Below are positions 1 through 6,028 of a DNA stretch of 6,046 nucleotides, one piece after another; within the stretch, counting starts at the first letter, position 1; each line of letters starts with the position of its first letter. The notes below the pieces were generated by a model. That model searched no databases and was not told where the DNA came from. It saw only the letters and a list, made by a program, of their open reading frames with translations. Position numbers and translations under genes: made by a program. The DNA comes from Clostridiaceae bacterium (GTDB lineage: Bacteria; Bacillota; Clostridia; Saccharofermentanales; DTU023), in NCBI GenBank assembly GCA_012511185.1, contig JAAZGN010000172.1:1-6046 (forward strand), in the 5' to 3' direction.

Positions 1-383
1 ATCAAGAACGGCGCAACCTGGATTCCCTTGGAGCGGATGAAGTCTTCAACGGATTGGAGCCGTAACCCTGCAATGCGCGGAGCAAAAGCGTTCATGGTAC
101 GTGATTGGTAAACGCGGCCGACTTTGCCCAGCATATTCTCAGGAAAAGAGGTACGAAGATAATCATAGGCCAGAACGATGATGGACTTGGCCGGTGGCCA
201 CACCTCTTTCGGTCTGGCGGCAAGCAATGGTTGATACGGTCCCTCTGTATAAAAATCATAAAGATCCCCACGGGAGAGGAGTTCTTGAATGTGATCTTCC
301 AAATCGTCTGCCGGTGCGATTCCAACACGGCAGTATCCCTGATCCAGGGCAAATTGTTTTATTTGTTCTGCGAGCGTAACCAT
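1..383 (-). CDS. Epoxyqueuosine reductase (QueG)-like protein, N-terminal fragment, cut by window edge
   Basis: Reading from the ATG at 383, an open frame of 127 codons runs off the left edge with no stop, so only the N-terminus is visible. The ATG is preceded by a strong AAGGAGG site 7 nt after its last G-run, which decides the start. The protein begins MVTLAEQIKQFALDQGYCRV and continues with a G-I-A-P-A segment, then YDFY, LLAARP, PPAKSIIVLAYDY and a GRVYQSR segment. This pattern matches the N-terminal domain (DUF1730 type) of the QueG family, which are cobalamin and [4Fe-4S] reductases. The Fe-S cysteine motifs would lie beyond the edge and cannot be checked. Many anaerobes carry divergent QueG-like paralogues that need not act on tRNA queuosine, and this one may be such a paralogue. 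It is separated from the fhc operon by about 500 bases and probably has its own promoter. Family assignment is from recalled pattern similarity only. Confidence 0.6.
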   Translation of the reverse strand, partial: MVTLAEQIKQFALDQGYCRVGIAPADDLEDHIQELLSRGDLYDFYTEGPYQPLLAARPKEVWPPAKSIIVLAYDYLRTSFPENMLGKVGRVYQSRTMNAFAPRIAGLRLQSVEDFIRSKGIQVAPFL

Positions 384-390
384 TATGCGC

Positions 391-397
391 CCTCCTT
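391..397 (-). promoter_or_regulatory. Ribosome binding site of the QueG-like gene
   Basis: On the minus strand AAGGAGG lies here, with 7 nt (GCGCATA) between it and the ATG at 383. It is a near-perfect Shine-Dalgarno match and is what supports the start chosen for the partial gene, since the frame on the other side of the edge is not visible. Confidence 0.75.
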
Positions 398-409
398 CTA
401 TTTCATCTG

Positions 410-427
410 GTAACCGTTTCAGGTTAC
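410..427. repeat. Perfect inverted repeat upstream of QueG-like gene (possible operator)
   Basis: The sequence GTAACC-GTTTCA-GGTTAC is a perfect 6-bp dyad with a 6-nt spacer. It ends 27 nt before the ATG at 383 and 13 nt before the ribosome binding site, a location that suits a repressor operator or a short hairpin in the 5' leader. No regulator gene is visible nearby and I do not recognise the site, so the role is inference. A 6-bp dyad can also arise by chance in a 500-base gap. Confidence 0.35.
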
Positions 428-627
428 TTGTTGCAGGTTGTCCTCTGACATCCATTGTTTTCATGGAATACACACAAGCCTGCGCAGAATCAACCGGCTG
501 CAGTCATGTTGACCCGGAATATTTTTTTGCTTTTTTAACATTGCCCTGAAAATTCCGCTCATACGAGCGCAATCGGACTGGCCTGGCGGAATACGGTATG
601 CTGCAAGTCAGTTCGTTGGAATTATAT

Positions 628-667
628 GCCGGCGGAGCAACCCGCCGGCGCAGGAGCGCCTGCTCCG
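628..667. repeat. GC-rich inverted-repeat cluster with two alternative folds
   Basis: Two sets of complementary arms overlap. Fold A pairs GCCGGCGG (628-635) with CCGCCGGC (642-649), an all-GC 8-bp stem with a 6-nt loop, beside GGAGC (653-657) pairing GCTCC (662-666). Fold B pairs CGGAGCA (633-639) with TGCTCCG (661-667) and encloses GGCGC (647-651) pairing GCGCC (656-660). The folds exclude each other. There is no U-run after it on either strand (ATATAATTCC on the minus strand), so it is not a textbook intrinsic terminator. It may terminate or stabilise the 3' end of the fhc transcript, act in a leader upstream of the QueG-like gene, or be a dispersed repeat. Confidence 0.5.
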
Positions 668-820
668 TTCAATTATGTCGGGCAAAACTCTTTCGCACGA
701 TATAAGCACAGGGGGTGTATACCACGCGCCTGGTGTCTTTTAAAATACATGCAAATCCTTTCTCTGCTTCAACGGCTTCCCCTCTGGAAACAAAGAATTC
801 AACAACTAAAACTGAAATCC

Positions 821-849
821 ATTCTGCTCATTGTAAGTAAAAATGTCAA
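821..849 (-). promoter_or_regulatory. Candidate sigma-70-type promoter, minus strand
   Basis: A perfect TTGACA (849-844) is followed, after a 17-base spacer, by CAGAAT (826-821), which matches four of six bases of TATAAT. It lies 38 bases after the fhc operon stop and points toward the QueG-like gene, about 440 bases ahead. If used, it would make a long leader containing the hairpin cluster. The weak -10 and the AT-rich background make chance occurrence quite possible. Confidence 0.25.
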
Positions 850-886
850 ACTACTGGATCCCGCGTCCAATGGAATCAGGGAGCGT

Positions 887-1774
887 CTACCCCTGAGGGG
901 TGGCTTGGATTTCGCTTGTTTTCTTTAGCAGATACCGGGCTATTTCCCCGGGAATATCCACATCCGACACGAGGGATAGCCCCCGCCATGCGGGGGATCC
1001 GTTGATTTCGCTCACATAATATGTTCCATCCTTGGCCGGCAACAGGTCAACTCCCGCCAACTCGGCACCAATAACAGTGGCAGCCTCCAGAGCCAAGTTT
1101 TTTACAGATGGAGACGGTCGGTAAGGAGCGGGTTTGCCTCCCAGTGCGCAATTGGCGCGCCACTCGACCCCAATCCGTCGCATCGCAGCGATCACTCTTC
1201 CTCCAAGGATAAAAACACGGATATCCTGTTTATCACACTGGACGAAACGCTGCAAATAGAGGACGGCACCATTGGAGACGAGCTCGCGAAATGACTGTTC
1301 AGCGGTTTTCTCATCGGTCAGTCGCAGCATCCCTTTCCCCCCTGATCCAAAAAGCGGTTTGTATACCACATCGCCACCCAATCTGTGAAAAGCTTCCAGG
1401 CCTTCTTCGACCCTTTCTGTAACGATGGTGGGAGGGACAGGTAAACCGTGTTCGGCCAAAAGCGATGAAGTATAGTACTTATCGACTGTCTTTTCGATCG
1501 TTTTAGGCGAGTTCAGAAATACAATGCCACGGCGTTCCAAGGTATACAAAGCATCCATTCTGAAGATGATCTGTTCCAGCGAACCACCCGGAATCGCGCG
1601 TAACACCGCGCCGTCACACCCCTTGAACAGGTCTGGAAGATTCGGAGAGTGAGCATGAAATGTCAGTTGATCGATCGGAATGAAGCTTGATTCAGCACCT
1701 AACCGGGAGAACGCCGATGAAAGTTGTCTGGAGTGAAATCCTGGTTTTGATCCTGTGATGAGAAATCTTTTCAC
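887..1774 (-). CDS. RimK/MptN-like ATP-grasp ligase, probable glutamate ligase of C1-cofactor synthesis
   Basis: A 295-residue ATP-grasp enzyme of the RimK family, members of which join amino acids (often glutamate) to a carboxylate using ATP. Visible motifs are the nucleotide-binding lysine and glycine loop YKPLFGSGGKGM (138-149), the LQRFV...DIRVFILGGRVIAAMRR core (174-200), the RimK signature RANCALGG (206-213), and the metal-binding acidic segment SEINGSPAWRGL (255-266) with Glu256 and Asn258. The start is GTG at 1774, overlapping the fhcC stop by 4 nt (GTGA), with GGAG 8 nt upstream. It is the last gene of the operon. RimK homologues include MptN, which glutamylates H4MPT, and bacterial methylofuran carries a polyglutamate tail, so a role in glutamylating H4MPT or methanofuran is a good inference; the acceptor is not determined by sequence. 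Alternatives are a ribosomal-protein modification ligase or another peptide ligase. Confidence 0.8.
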   Translation of the reverse strand: MKRFLITGSKPGFHSRQLSSAFSRLGAESSFIPIDQLTFHAHSPNLPDLFKGCDGAVLRAIPGGSLEQIIFRMDALYTLERRGIVFLNSPKTIEKTVDKYYTSSLLAEHGLPVPPTIVTERVEEGLEAFHRLGGDVVYKPLFGSGGKGMLRLTDEKTAEQSFRELVSNGAVLYLQRFVQCDKQDIRVFILGGRVIAAMRRIGVEWRANCALGGKPAPYRPSPSVKNLALEAATVIGAELAGVDLLPAKDGTYYVSEINGSPAWRGLSLVSDVDIPGEIARYLLKKTSEIQATPQG

Positions 1775-2529
1775 TCAGGCTTCTCCGCAACAAAGATTTC
1801 GGCTTTGCCAAGCCCGCTCTTAGCGCCACGATAATGCTGAAACGACGCTTGCCGCCATGAGGCGGGGAAAGGGAGATCATTATTTGCCATTTCCGAAAAT
1901 AGCAGCTGCAAAAACGATGAAGGAAGCTTCTCTGTCATATAAAAATCCCCCGGAATTACCGTTTCACCGGGGAAGATCATGCTGCCGCGGTCCATACCGG
2001 GCCCAATCCGGACATGCGGGTTAAGTTCTTCTGTCACAACAACCGTTCCTCCCAGCATATCCCGCCCGATAACAGGACCATCCATTTGCCCAACAAGAAC
2101 GAGTCCGCGGCGCATGCGCCAACCTAATTCCCCGCTTGCTTTCCCCTCAATCAGAACCAGCCCGTTCCGCATGCAACTGCAACAATCGCCCGTAGCATTA
2201 CCTGAAACGCGGAGACATCCACCCTCCATGCTCCTTGCAAGCCCCGGCCCGGCATCTCCCTGGACCCATAGACTTCCCCTCTTCAGGCCGGTGCCAATCC
2301 CCATCGCACGTGAACAGTCCCCTCTGAAGACCAGCATGTTCTCCTCCTCGTGTTCGAACTGAACATCGAAAAGGCGGTCGATGGACAAGAGCTTCCGTCC
2401 CGTGCGAAAATGCAGGTCAGCCAAGCCGGGATCGGTAGACGACTCTGCAAGCTGGTCGGCAACGGCCGAAAAGGGTGACAGATCCACCCAAGAACAAGGC
2501 GAATCCCGGAAAGTCAGTATGATCCGCAT
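1771..2529 (-). CDS. fhcC: Formyltransferase/hydrolase complex subunit C (FwdC/FhcC-like)
   Basis: A 252-residue subunit homologous to FwdC of formylmethanofuran dehydrogenase and to the C-terminal GXGXG domain of glutamate synthase. Residues from about 65 to 190 form a repeating pattern of roughly 19 residues (for example MGIGTGLKRGSLWVQGDAG, then MEGGCLRVSGNATGD, MRNGLVLIEGKASGE, MRRGLVLVGQMDG, MLGGTVVV, MDRGSMIFPG), typical of a right-handed beta-helix. The subunit is structural, supporting A and D in the Fhc complex in the cytoplasm. The frame stays open upstream to an ATG at 2580, but that start would lie inside fhcA. I chose the ATG at 2529, which gives an N-terminus (MRIILTFRDSP) like the family and leaves a 1-nt gap after the fhcA stop; a GGAG lies 12 nt upstream, rather far. 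Cys116, Cys117 and Cys119 form an unusual local cluster. The next gene overlaps its stop by 4 nt. Confidence 0.88.
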   Translation of the reverse strand: MRIILTFRDSPCSWVDLSPFSAVADQLAESSTDPGLADLHFRTGRKLLSIDRLFDVQFEHEEENMLVFRGDCSRAMGIGTGLKRGSLWVQGDAGPGLARSMEGGCLRVSGNATGDCCSCMRNGLVLIEGKASGELGWRMRRGLVLVGQMDGPVIGRDMLGGTVVVTEELNPHVRIGPGMDRGSMIFPGETVIPGDFYMTEKLPSSFLQLLFSEMANNDLPFPASWRQASFQHYRGAKSGLGKAEIFVAEKPE

Positions 2530-2530
2530 A

Positions 2531-4057
2531 TCAGGCAGTCTCTCCTTTCTTCCTCGAGGTTCGCACCCTATTGTCATCAAGGAAACGATCCGTCAAAAAG
2601 GCTTGATCGAAATCGATACTCATCCGGTGCAGAAGTTTTTTCTTGACAGATGTCCGGTCATATTCGGGAAACGGTGTTCGCCAGATGGAGGCTGTTTGTT
2701 GCCAGCCAAGAGCGGGATCAACAGGCACTCCCTCCTTGATGACCAGGCGCGGTTCCCGGAACATTCGCCCGCGGTCAGGCAGGTCGCGATAAATAACCAG
2801 ATCGGCGTCCGCGCCAATCCCCAGCTGTCCCTTGTTGGGAAGGCCAAGCGATGAAGCAGGGCCCGATCGTGTCAGCCTGGCAATTTCCGACAGGCTGAAC
2901 TCCCTTTTAATACTCTTCAAGCAGGAGCGAGAGAGTGCCTTGCTGTTTACTTTTTCCGCCTCTGCGTCACGGAATGCCTTATCCATCAACAACCGGATCA
3001 AGTAGGGATAGGCCCGAAATGGTCCCCCGTTCGGATAGTCGGTTGTCAGCATGCATTGTTCCGGATTCCGGGTAAGCAACAGAAGCTCAAGCCCGGCCAG
3101 CCACTGGATCGAGCCCGTGTAAGAGCGCTTATACTCAAGTGGAAGTGCGCTGAGCGTTCCGTCTTCCTCCCATTCCTGTTTCATCAGCCTACTGCAGGAA
3201 CGACGGCCACTCAGATATTCCGCAAATCCGGCATCGGCCGTCACTACCTCCGCAGGGCCGAAAACCACTGCACCGACATCGGAAGTGAGCTGAGGATTTT
3301 CGTTAAGACAGTGCGCCAATTCCTGTGATGCTGTGATCAATCTGCCTTTTTTATCGGTTTTATAGGCGTAGAACTGCAAATGGGCCAGGTGCAGTCGGCG
3401 TCCCCGGGCCCGATTCACCATGTCTACAACCTTCCGCCAGGCATCTCGTTGGCCGAGGAAAGGATGATGCAGGTGAAGTGCGTGCGGCAGGTCAAGGTGC
3501 TCATTGGCATCAATCAGACGATCGATCATCTTCTCCGAGGAAAGTCTGTCGGACGTCACCCCTCCGCGAGGGTTGATGCATTTGAGGCCATAAGCGGCTG
3601 ATATGTCAAGTACAAAGGAAAGGTATTCCTGCAATGCCGCATCCGACCCCGTATCGGCCAGCGCCAGTAGTGTCGGGTTTTCGCCCAGCCAGACAAGATT
3701 CATCTTGTCCGGCCCCCCACAGGCTCCTTCCAAAATCGCCTGCCGCGCGCTGAGGGCAGGCATTGCGGCGTTGACTACGGCTGTATATCCCAGGGCCAGA
3801 TAGTCCTGGGAAACGGATTTCACCCCCGGCACAACTTCTGATCCTGACTGCCGGACCAATTGAAGCGGATAGCCGCAGACATGGCTGTGAATGTCAACAG
3901 CACCCGCCATTACGATATCCCCGGCTGCATCCAGTATTTTACCCTGGAAGCAAGCCGGCTCCGGAATGATCTTTCCATCCCTGACCCAAAGGTCAACCGA
4001 TTCCCCCTGTTTCCCATTAACAGGATCGAATAGACGGGCGTTCAAAATCTTCAGCAT
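2531..4057 (-). CDS. fhcA: Formyltransferase/hydrolase complex subunit A, amidohydrolase-fold formylmethanofuran hydrolase
   Basis: A 508-residue amidohydrolase-superfamily protein, homologous to FwdA/FhcA, somewhat shorter than archaeal FwdA. In the family this subunit interconverts N-formylmethanofuran and formate plus methanofuran at a two-zinc site. The expected ligand motifs are present: His57 and His59 in VDIHSHVCG; Lys159 in YGLKCINPRGG, matching the carboxylated lysine of FwdA; histidines in LHLHHPFLG (195-202) and LHLAHLQFYAY (222-232); and Asp340 in TTDYPNGGPF. VVFGPAEVVTADAGF (264-278) is also family-typical, and the C-terminal LGIGADADLVIY (412-423) is the usual amidohydrolase beta-sandwich return. 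The ATG at 4057 overlaps the fhcB stop by 7 nt, with GAGG 7 nt upstream. The site looks intact, so the enzyme should be active. A hydantoinase or dihydroorotase is a less likely reading given the Fwd-specific motifs and fhcB/fhcC neighbours. Confidence 0.92.
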   Translation of the reverse strand: MLKILNARLFDPVNGKQGESVDLWVRDGKIIPEPACFQGKILDAAGDIVMAGAVDIHSHVCGYPLQLVRQSGSEVVPGVKSVSQDYLALGYTAVVNAAMPALSARQAILEGACGGPDKMNLVWLGENPTLLALADTGSDAALQEYLSFVLDISAAYGLKCINPRGGVTSDRLSSEKMIDRLIDANEHLDLPHALHLHHPFLGQRDAWRKVVDMVNRARGRRLHLAHLQFYAYKTDKKGRLITASQELAHCLNENPQLTSDVGAVVFGPAEVVTADAGFAEYLSGRRSCSRLMKQEWEEDGTLSALPLEYKRSYTGSIQWLAGLELLLLTRNPEQCMLTTDYPNGGPFRAYPYLIRLLMDKAFRDAEAEKVNSKALSRSCLKSIKREFSLSEIARLTRSGPASSLGLPNKGQLGIGADADLVIYRDLPDRGRMFREPRLVIKEGVPVDPALGWQQTASIWRTPFPEYDRTSVKKKLLHRMSIDFDQAFLTDRFLDDNRVRTSRKKGETA

Positions 4058-4962
4058 GCTTTTACCTCAGACAGCAATCCTTGCAAAACATATCGCATGG
4101 GCGGGTAAGGCGATCCAGTTTTCCCGTATTGCGTGAGAACCATGCCATCGGGACGGAGGATGGTGTATTCCTCTTCGGCCTGGACCGCACTTTGGAGACC
4201 GTCACAGGCATCGGACGGACAGGCAGAAGGGCCTATGGCAATCAATGGAATACCGTCCAAACAGGGATCCACGGCACTTTCACCCAATCGTAAAACCAGA
4301 TCCGTAACCTTGGCATCACACAGACTGACCACATCAAAATGCCGATCAGCATGGGGCATGCCGCCTGACCAGACAGATGCGGCGCCGCCTGCTTCTTCCA
4401 ATGCAATTTCGTAAGCACCCGCAGCATTGCGACCGAGTACATCCTGCCCGCCTTCCCATTGCATGGCTCCCAACAGTCTTCCCTGGTGGAAGAGCGGATT
4501 CAGCCAGTCAAAAAGTTCCGGAACAAGCACGGCTTGCCTGAAAACCAGGACCGGCTCGCACCGGCACATAAGTTCGACTACCTCCCCAAGTTCTGGAAGC
4601 CTGTCATTTCCAAGCGCCCTGCCCCGCAAAGAGGCGTGGAGAGATGGCCAGGCCTGGACTTCGGCCAGGACATCGCAACGAATGACAGGAATATCCGGGG
4701 TAAGAACTATTTCCGATGGCAAATCAGAGCCGCCCACGAGAATCACAGCCGGTGCGCGGGATATCGCGCCGACCGTGAGCGTCGGGCTCAGGCGCGGGGT
4801 GACAGAAATATAGGCACCAAGCGCTTCGGCCAAGCGAAACGCAAGGCGCTGTTCTTCCAGCGACAACTCCCACAGCCCGTATATTGCTGGTGCACGGGAC
4901 CGACGCATGGCACCTGCAATCGTGGCCACTTTGCGGTTTATCTGATCCCAATCAACAGGCAT
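4051..4962 (-). CDS. fhcB: Formyltransferase/hydrolase complex subunit B (FwdB-like, lacking metal-binding elements)
   Basis: A 303-residue homologue of FwdB, the molybdenum/tungsten pterin subunit of archaeal formylmethanofuran dehydrogenase, clearly shorter than the roughly 430 residues I expect for archaeal FwdB. It starts near the family position AIYGLWELSLEEQRLAFRLA (26-45). The N-terminal region that carries cysteines for a [4Fe-4S] cluster is missing, and where archaeal FwdB has a Cys or Sec in a VCHGP-like motif this protein reads VTPRLSPTLTVG (54-65). Later family segments are present, such as LLGAMQWEGGQDVLGRNAAG (163-182) and LRPDGMVLTQ (269-278). This matches the bacterial Fhc pattern, in which B is catalytically inert and helps hold the complex and its polyglutamyl cofactor. 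It begins at ATG 4962, overlapping the upstream ligase by 11 nt, with GGAG 7 nt upstream. Confidence 0.85.
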   Translation of the reverse strand: MPVDWDQINRKVATIAGAMRRSRAPAIYGLWELSLEEQRLAFRLAEALGAYISVTPRLSPTLTVGAISRAPAVILVGGSDLPSEIVLTPDIPVIRCDVLAEVQAWPSLHASLRGRALGNDRLPELGEVVELMCRCEPVLVFRQAVLVPELFDWLNPLFHQGRLLGAMQWEGGQDVLGRNAAGAYEIALEEAGGAASVWSGGMPHADRHFDVVSLCDAKVTDLVLRLGESAVDPCLDGIPLIAIGPSACPSDACDGLQSAVQAEEEYTILRPDGMVLTQYGKTGSPYPPMRYVLQGLLSEVKAC

Positions 4963-6028
4963 GATTCTTCTCCAGTCGTTCGTAAAGCATACCTGCTTTC
5001 GCCAGTAAGCTCTTCAGGCATTCGTCACGGGTGTCGGCTTCTGCGAAAACCGTACACAAGGGGTGCTGTGGCTTGATTATCCCGCCGGGCATCGGGATAT
5101 CGGCCATTCCATCCTGTAACCATTTTAGCGAATCGGCAGGAACATGCACACCCGGGTCCGGGGCATAAAGCACTGCTTTGCCGACTGCTCCGACCGGCAG
5201 GGCAGTGACAGGTGGAAGCTGTCCTTCAATTTGGGCAACCGCGGGGAGAAATCCGGGGATTCTCTCATACAATTCAAATGACGCGCACCATCGCGGGTTG
5301 ATCTCCAACAGAAGCGGCTCGCAGTCCTCCCCCATGATGAAATCAATACCGTTCAATCCAACCAGACGGTATTCCCGCGTCAGGCAGCGCGCGATGGAAG
5401 ACAGGCGGGCGAGCAGATTCTCATCCCAGTCTCGAAGCAGAATATTCCCGCAGTAGGCGTAGCCCGGAACATGGAGGGTTTCGCTGATTTCCCGATCGAA
5501 ACCCAGCTGTTCTGTCACGCCTAACAGCGTGATCTCACCCTCTGAGGAAAAGAAGCTGGCGGAAAAGGATTGGGCGTCAAGTTTTTCCTGCAAAATAGAT
5601 CCCCTGGGTATCTTCCCCCCTGTCCATGGGCGCACACCGGCTCCGCCATGCCGGGAAGGATTCTTCTCCAGAATCTCCACATTGTCGGGCAGTTCGGCGG
5701 CTGAAGACCAGGTACGGGGGAACCCGATACCCACGCGATCCAGAAAATCAAACCAGACCCGGACATCGGCTAAGCGACGGAGCGTACTCACCGAGTTGCC
5801 CCTGATTATCCCCGGGAATGCTTCCACCAGTGCCTCGGCGTTTGAACCGTAAAGCAACACATCGTAACGGGCTCGTTGCCGCCATGCTTCCTCAAAAGAA
5901 ATGACCGGAATGCCGCGGATTTTTAAATCAGCATCCCCGTATGCGTCCGCTGCGGTGACGTTGTAGCCTGCATCGTGCAAAGAAGAAGCCGGACTTCGCA
6001 TTGACCAACCGGCAACCAGCACCCTCAT
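4952..6028 (-). CDS. ATP-grasp ligase (COG2232-like), associated with methanofuran/H4MPT genes
   Basis: A 358-residue ATP-grasp protein resembling COG2232 carboligases (the OrfY type often found in bacterial H4MPT gene clusters, and in the same fold class as archaeal MfnD, a tyramine-glutamate ligase). Residues 1-70 form a Rossmann-like N-domain (MRVLVAGWSMRSPASSLHDA). The ATP-grasp core has Lys122 and the glycine loop NPSRHGGAGVR (123-133), QEKLDAQSFSASF (147-159), and the acidic metal-binding strand LLLEINPRWCASFELYE (239-255) with Glu242 and Asn244. The frame stays open to the window edge and includes a GTG at 6043. I chose ATG 6028 because the family-like N-terminus starts there, though its upstream GGGA site, 9 nt away, is weak. 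The substrate is unknown. First gene seen in the operon; further genes may precede it. Confidence 0.75.
   Translation of the reverse strand: MRVLVAGWSMRSPASSLHDAGYNVTAADAYGDADLKIRGIPVISFEEAWRQRARYDVLLYGSNAEALVEAFPGIIRGNSVSTLRRLADVRVWFDFLDRVGIGFPRTWSSAAELPDNVEILEKNPSRHGGAGVRPWTGGKIPRGSILQEKLDAQSFSASFFSSEGEITLLGVTEQLGFDREISETLHVPGYAYCGNILLRDWDENLLARLSSIARCLTREYRLVGLNGIDFIMGEDCEPLLLEINPRWCASFELYERIPGFLPAVAQIEGQLPPVTALPVGAVGKAVLYAPDPGVHVPADSLKWLQDGMADIPMPGGIIKPQHPLCTVFAEADTRDECLKSLLAKAGMLYERLEKNHAC

Larger units (their letters stand above)
384..886. other. Intergenic region between fhc operon and QueG-like gene
   Basis: About 500 bases without a convincing gene. The part from 700 to 870 is AT-richer than the flanking genes. 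Reading on the minus strand it contains a TTGACA-type promoter candidate (849-821), a 25-codon ORF with an AAAGGA-like site (750-673), a GC-rich pair of inverted repeats (667-628), a perfect TATAAT hexamer (626-621) without a recognisable -35, a small 5-bp hairpin (569-556) followed by a short T run, an A-rich stretch near 540-515, and a 6-6-6 dyad (427-410). I see no tRNA, no rRNA, no CRISPR repeats, no insertion-sequence ends, and no riboswitch consensus that I recognise. No clear U-tract terminator follows the fhc operon stop at 887. Confidence 0.6.

Noticed and set aside
92..352. Minus-strand 86-codon ORF
   Set aside because: It is an out-of-frame shadow of the QueG-like gene, which has the strong ribosome binding site and family-like sequence.
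451..467. TCCAT/ATGGA inverted repeat with a 7-nt loop
   Set aside because: Only 5-bp AT-rich arms, expected by chance in a gap of this length.
889..901. ACCCCTGAGGGGT palindrome at the end of the RimK-like gene as a terminator
   Set aside because: The loop is only 1-3 nt, it overlaps the stop codon and no U-run follows on the minus strand.
626..928. Plus-strand 100-codon ORF in the intergenic gap
   Set aside because: It starts inside the GC-rich hairpin, lacks a good ribosome binding site, overlaps the 3' end of the RimK-like gene and has a composition unlike a real protein.
1979..2362. Plus-strand 127-codon ORF rich in Pro, Ser and Arg
   Set aside because: Antisense to the Gly-rich repeats of fhcC, which explains the biased composition.
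2530..2580. Longer fhcC start at 2580
   Set aside because: It would add 17 residues unlike the family and overlap fhcA by 50 nt; ATG 2529 fits better.
2381..2854. Plus-strand 157-codon ORF
   Set aside because: Antisense across the fhcA/fhcC junction, no recognisable domain; a shadow of the coding strand.
4459..5076. Plus-strand 205-codon ORF
   Set aside because: Antisense to fhcB and the ATP-grasp gene, basic low-quality composition, no family resemblance.
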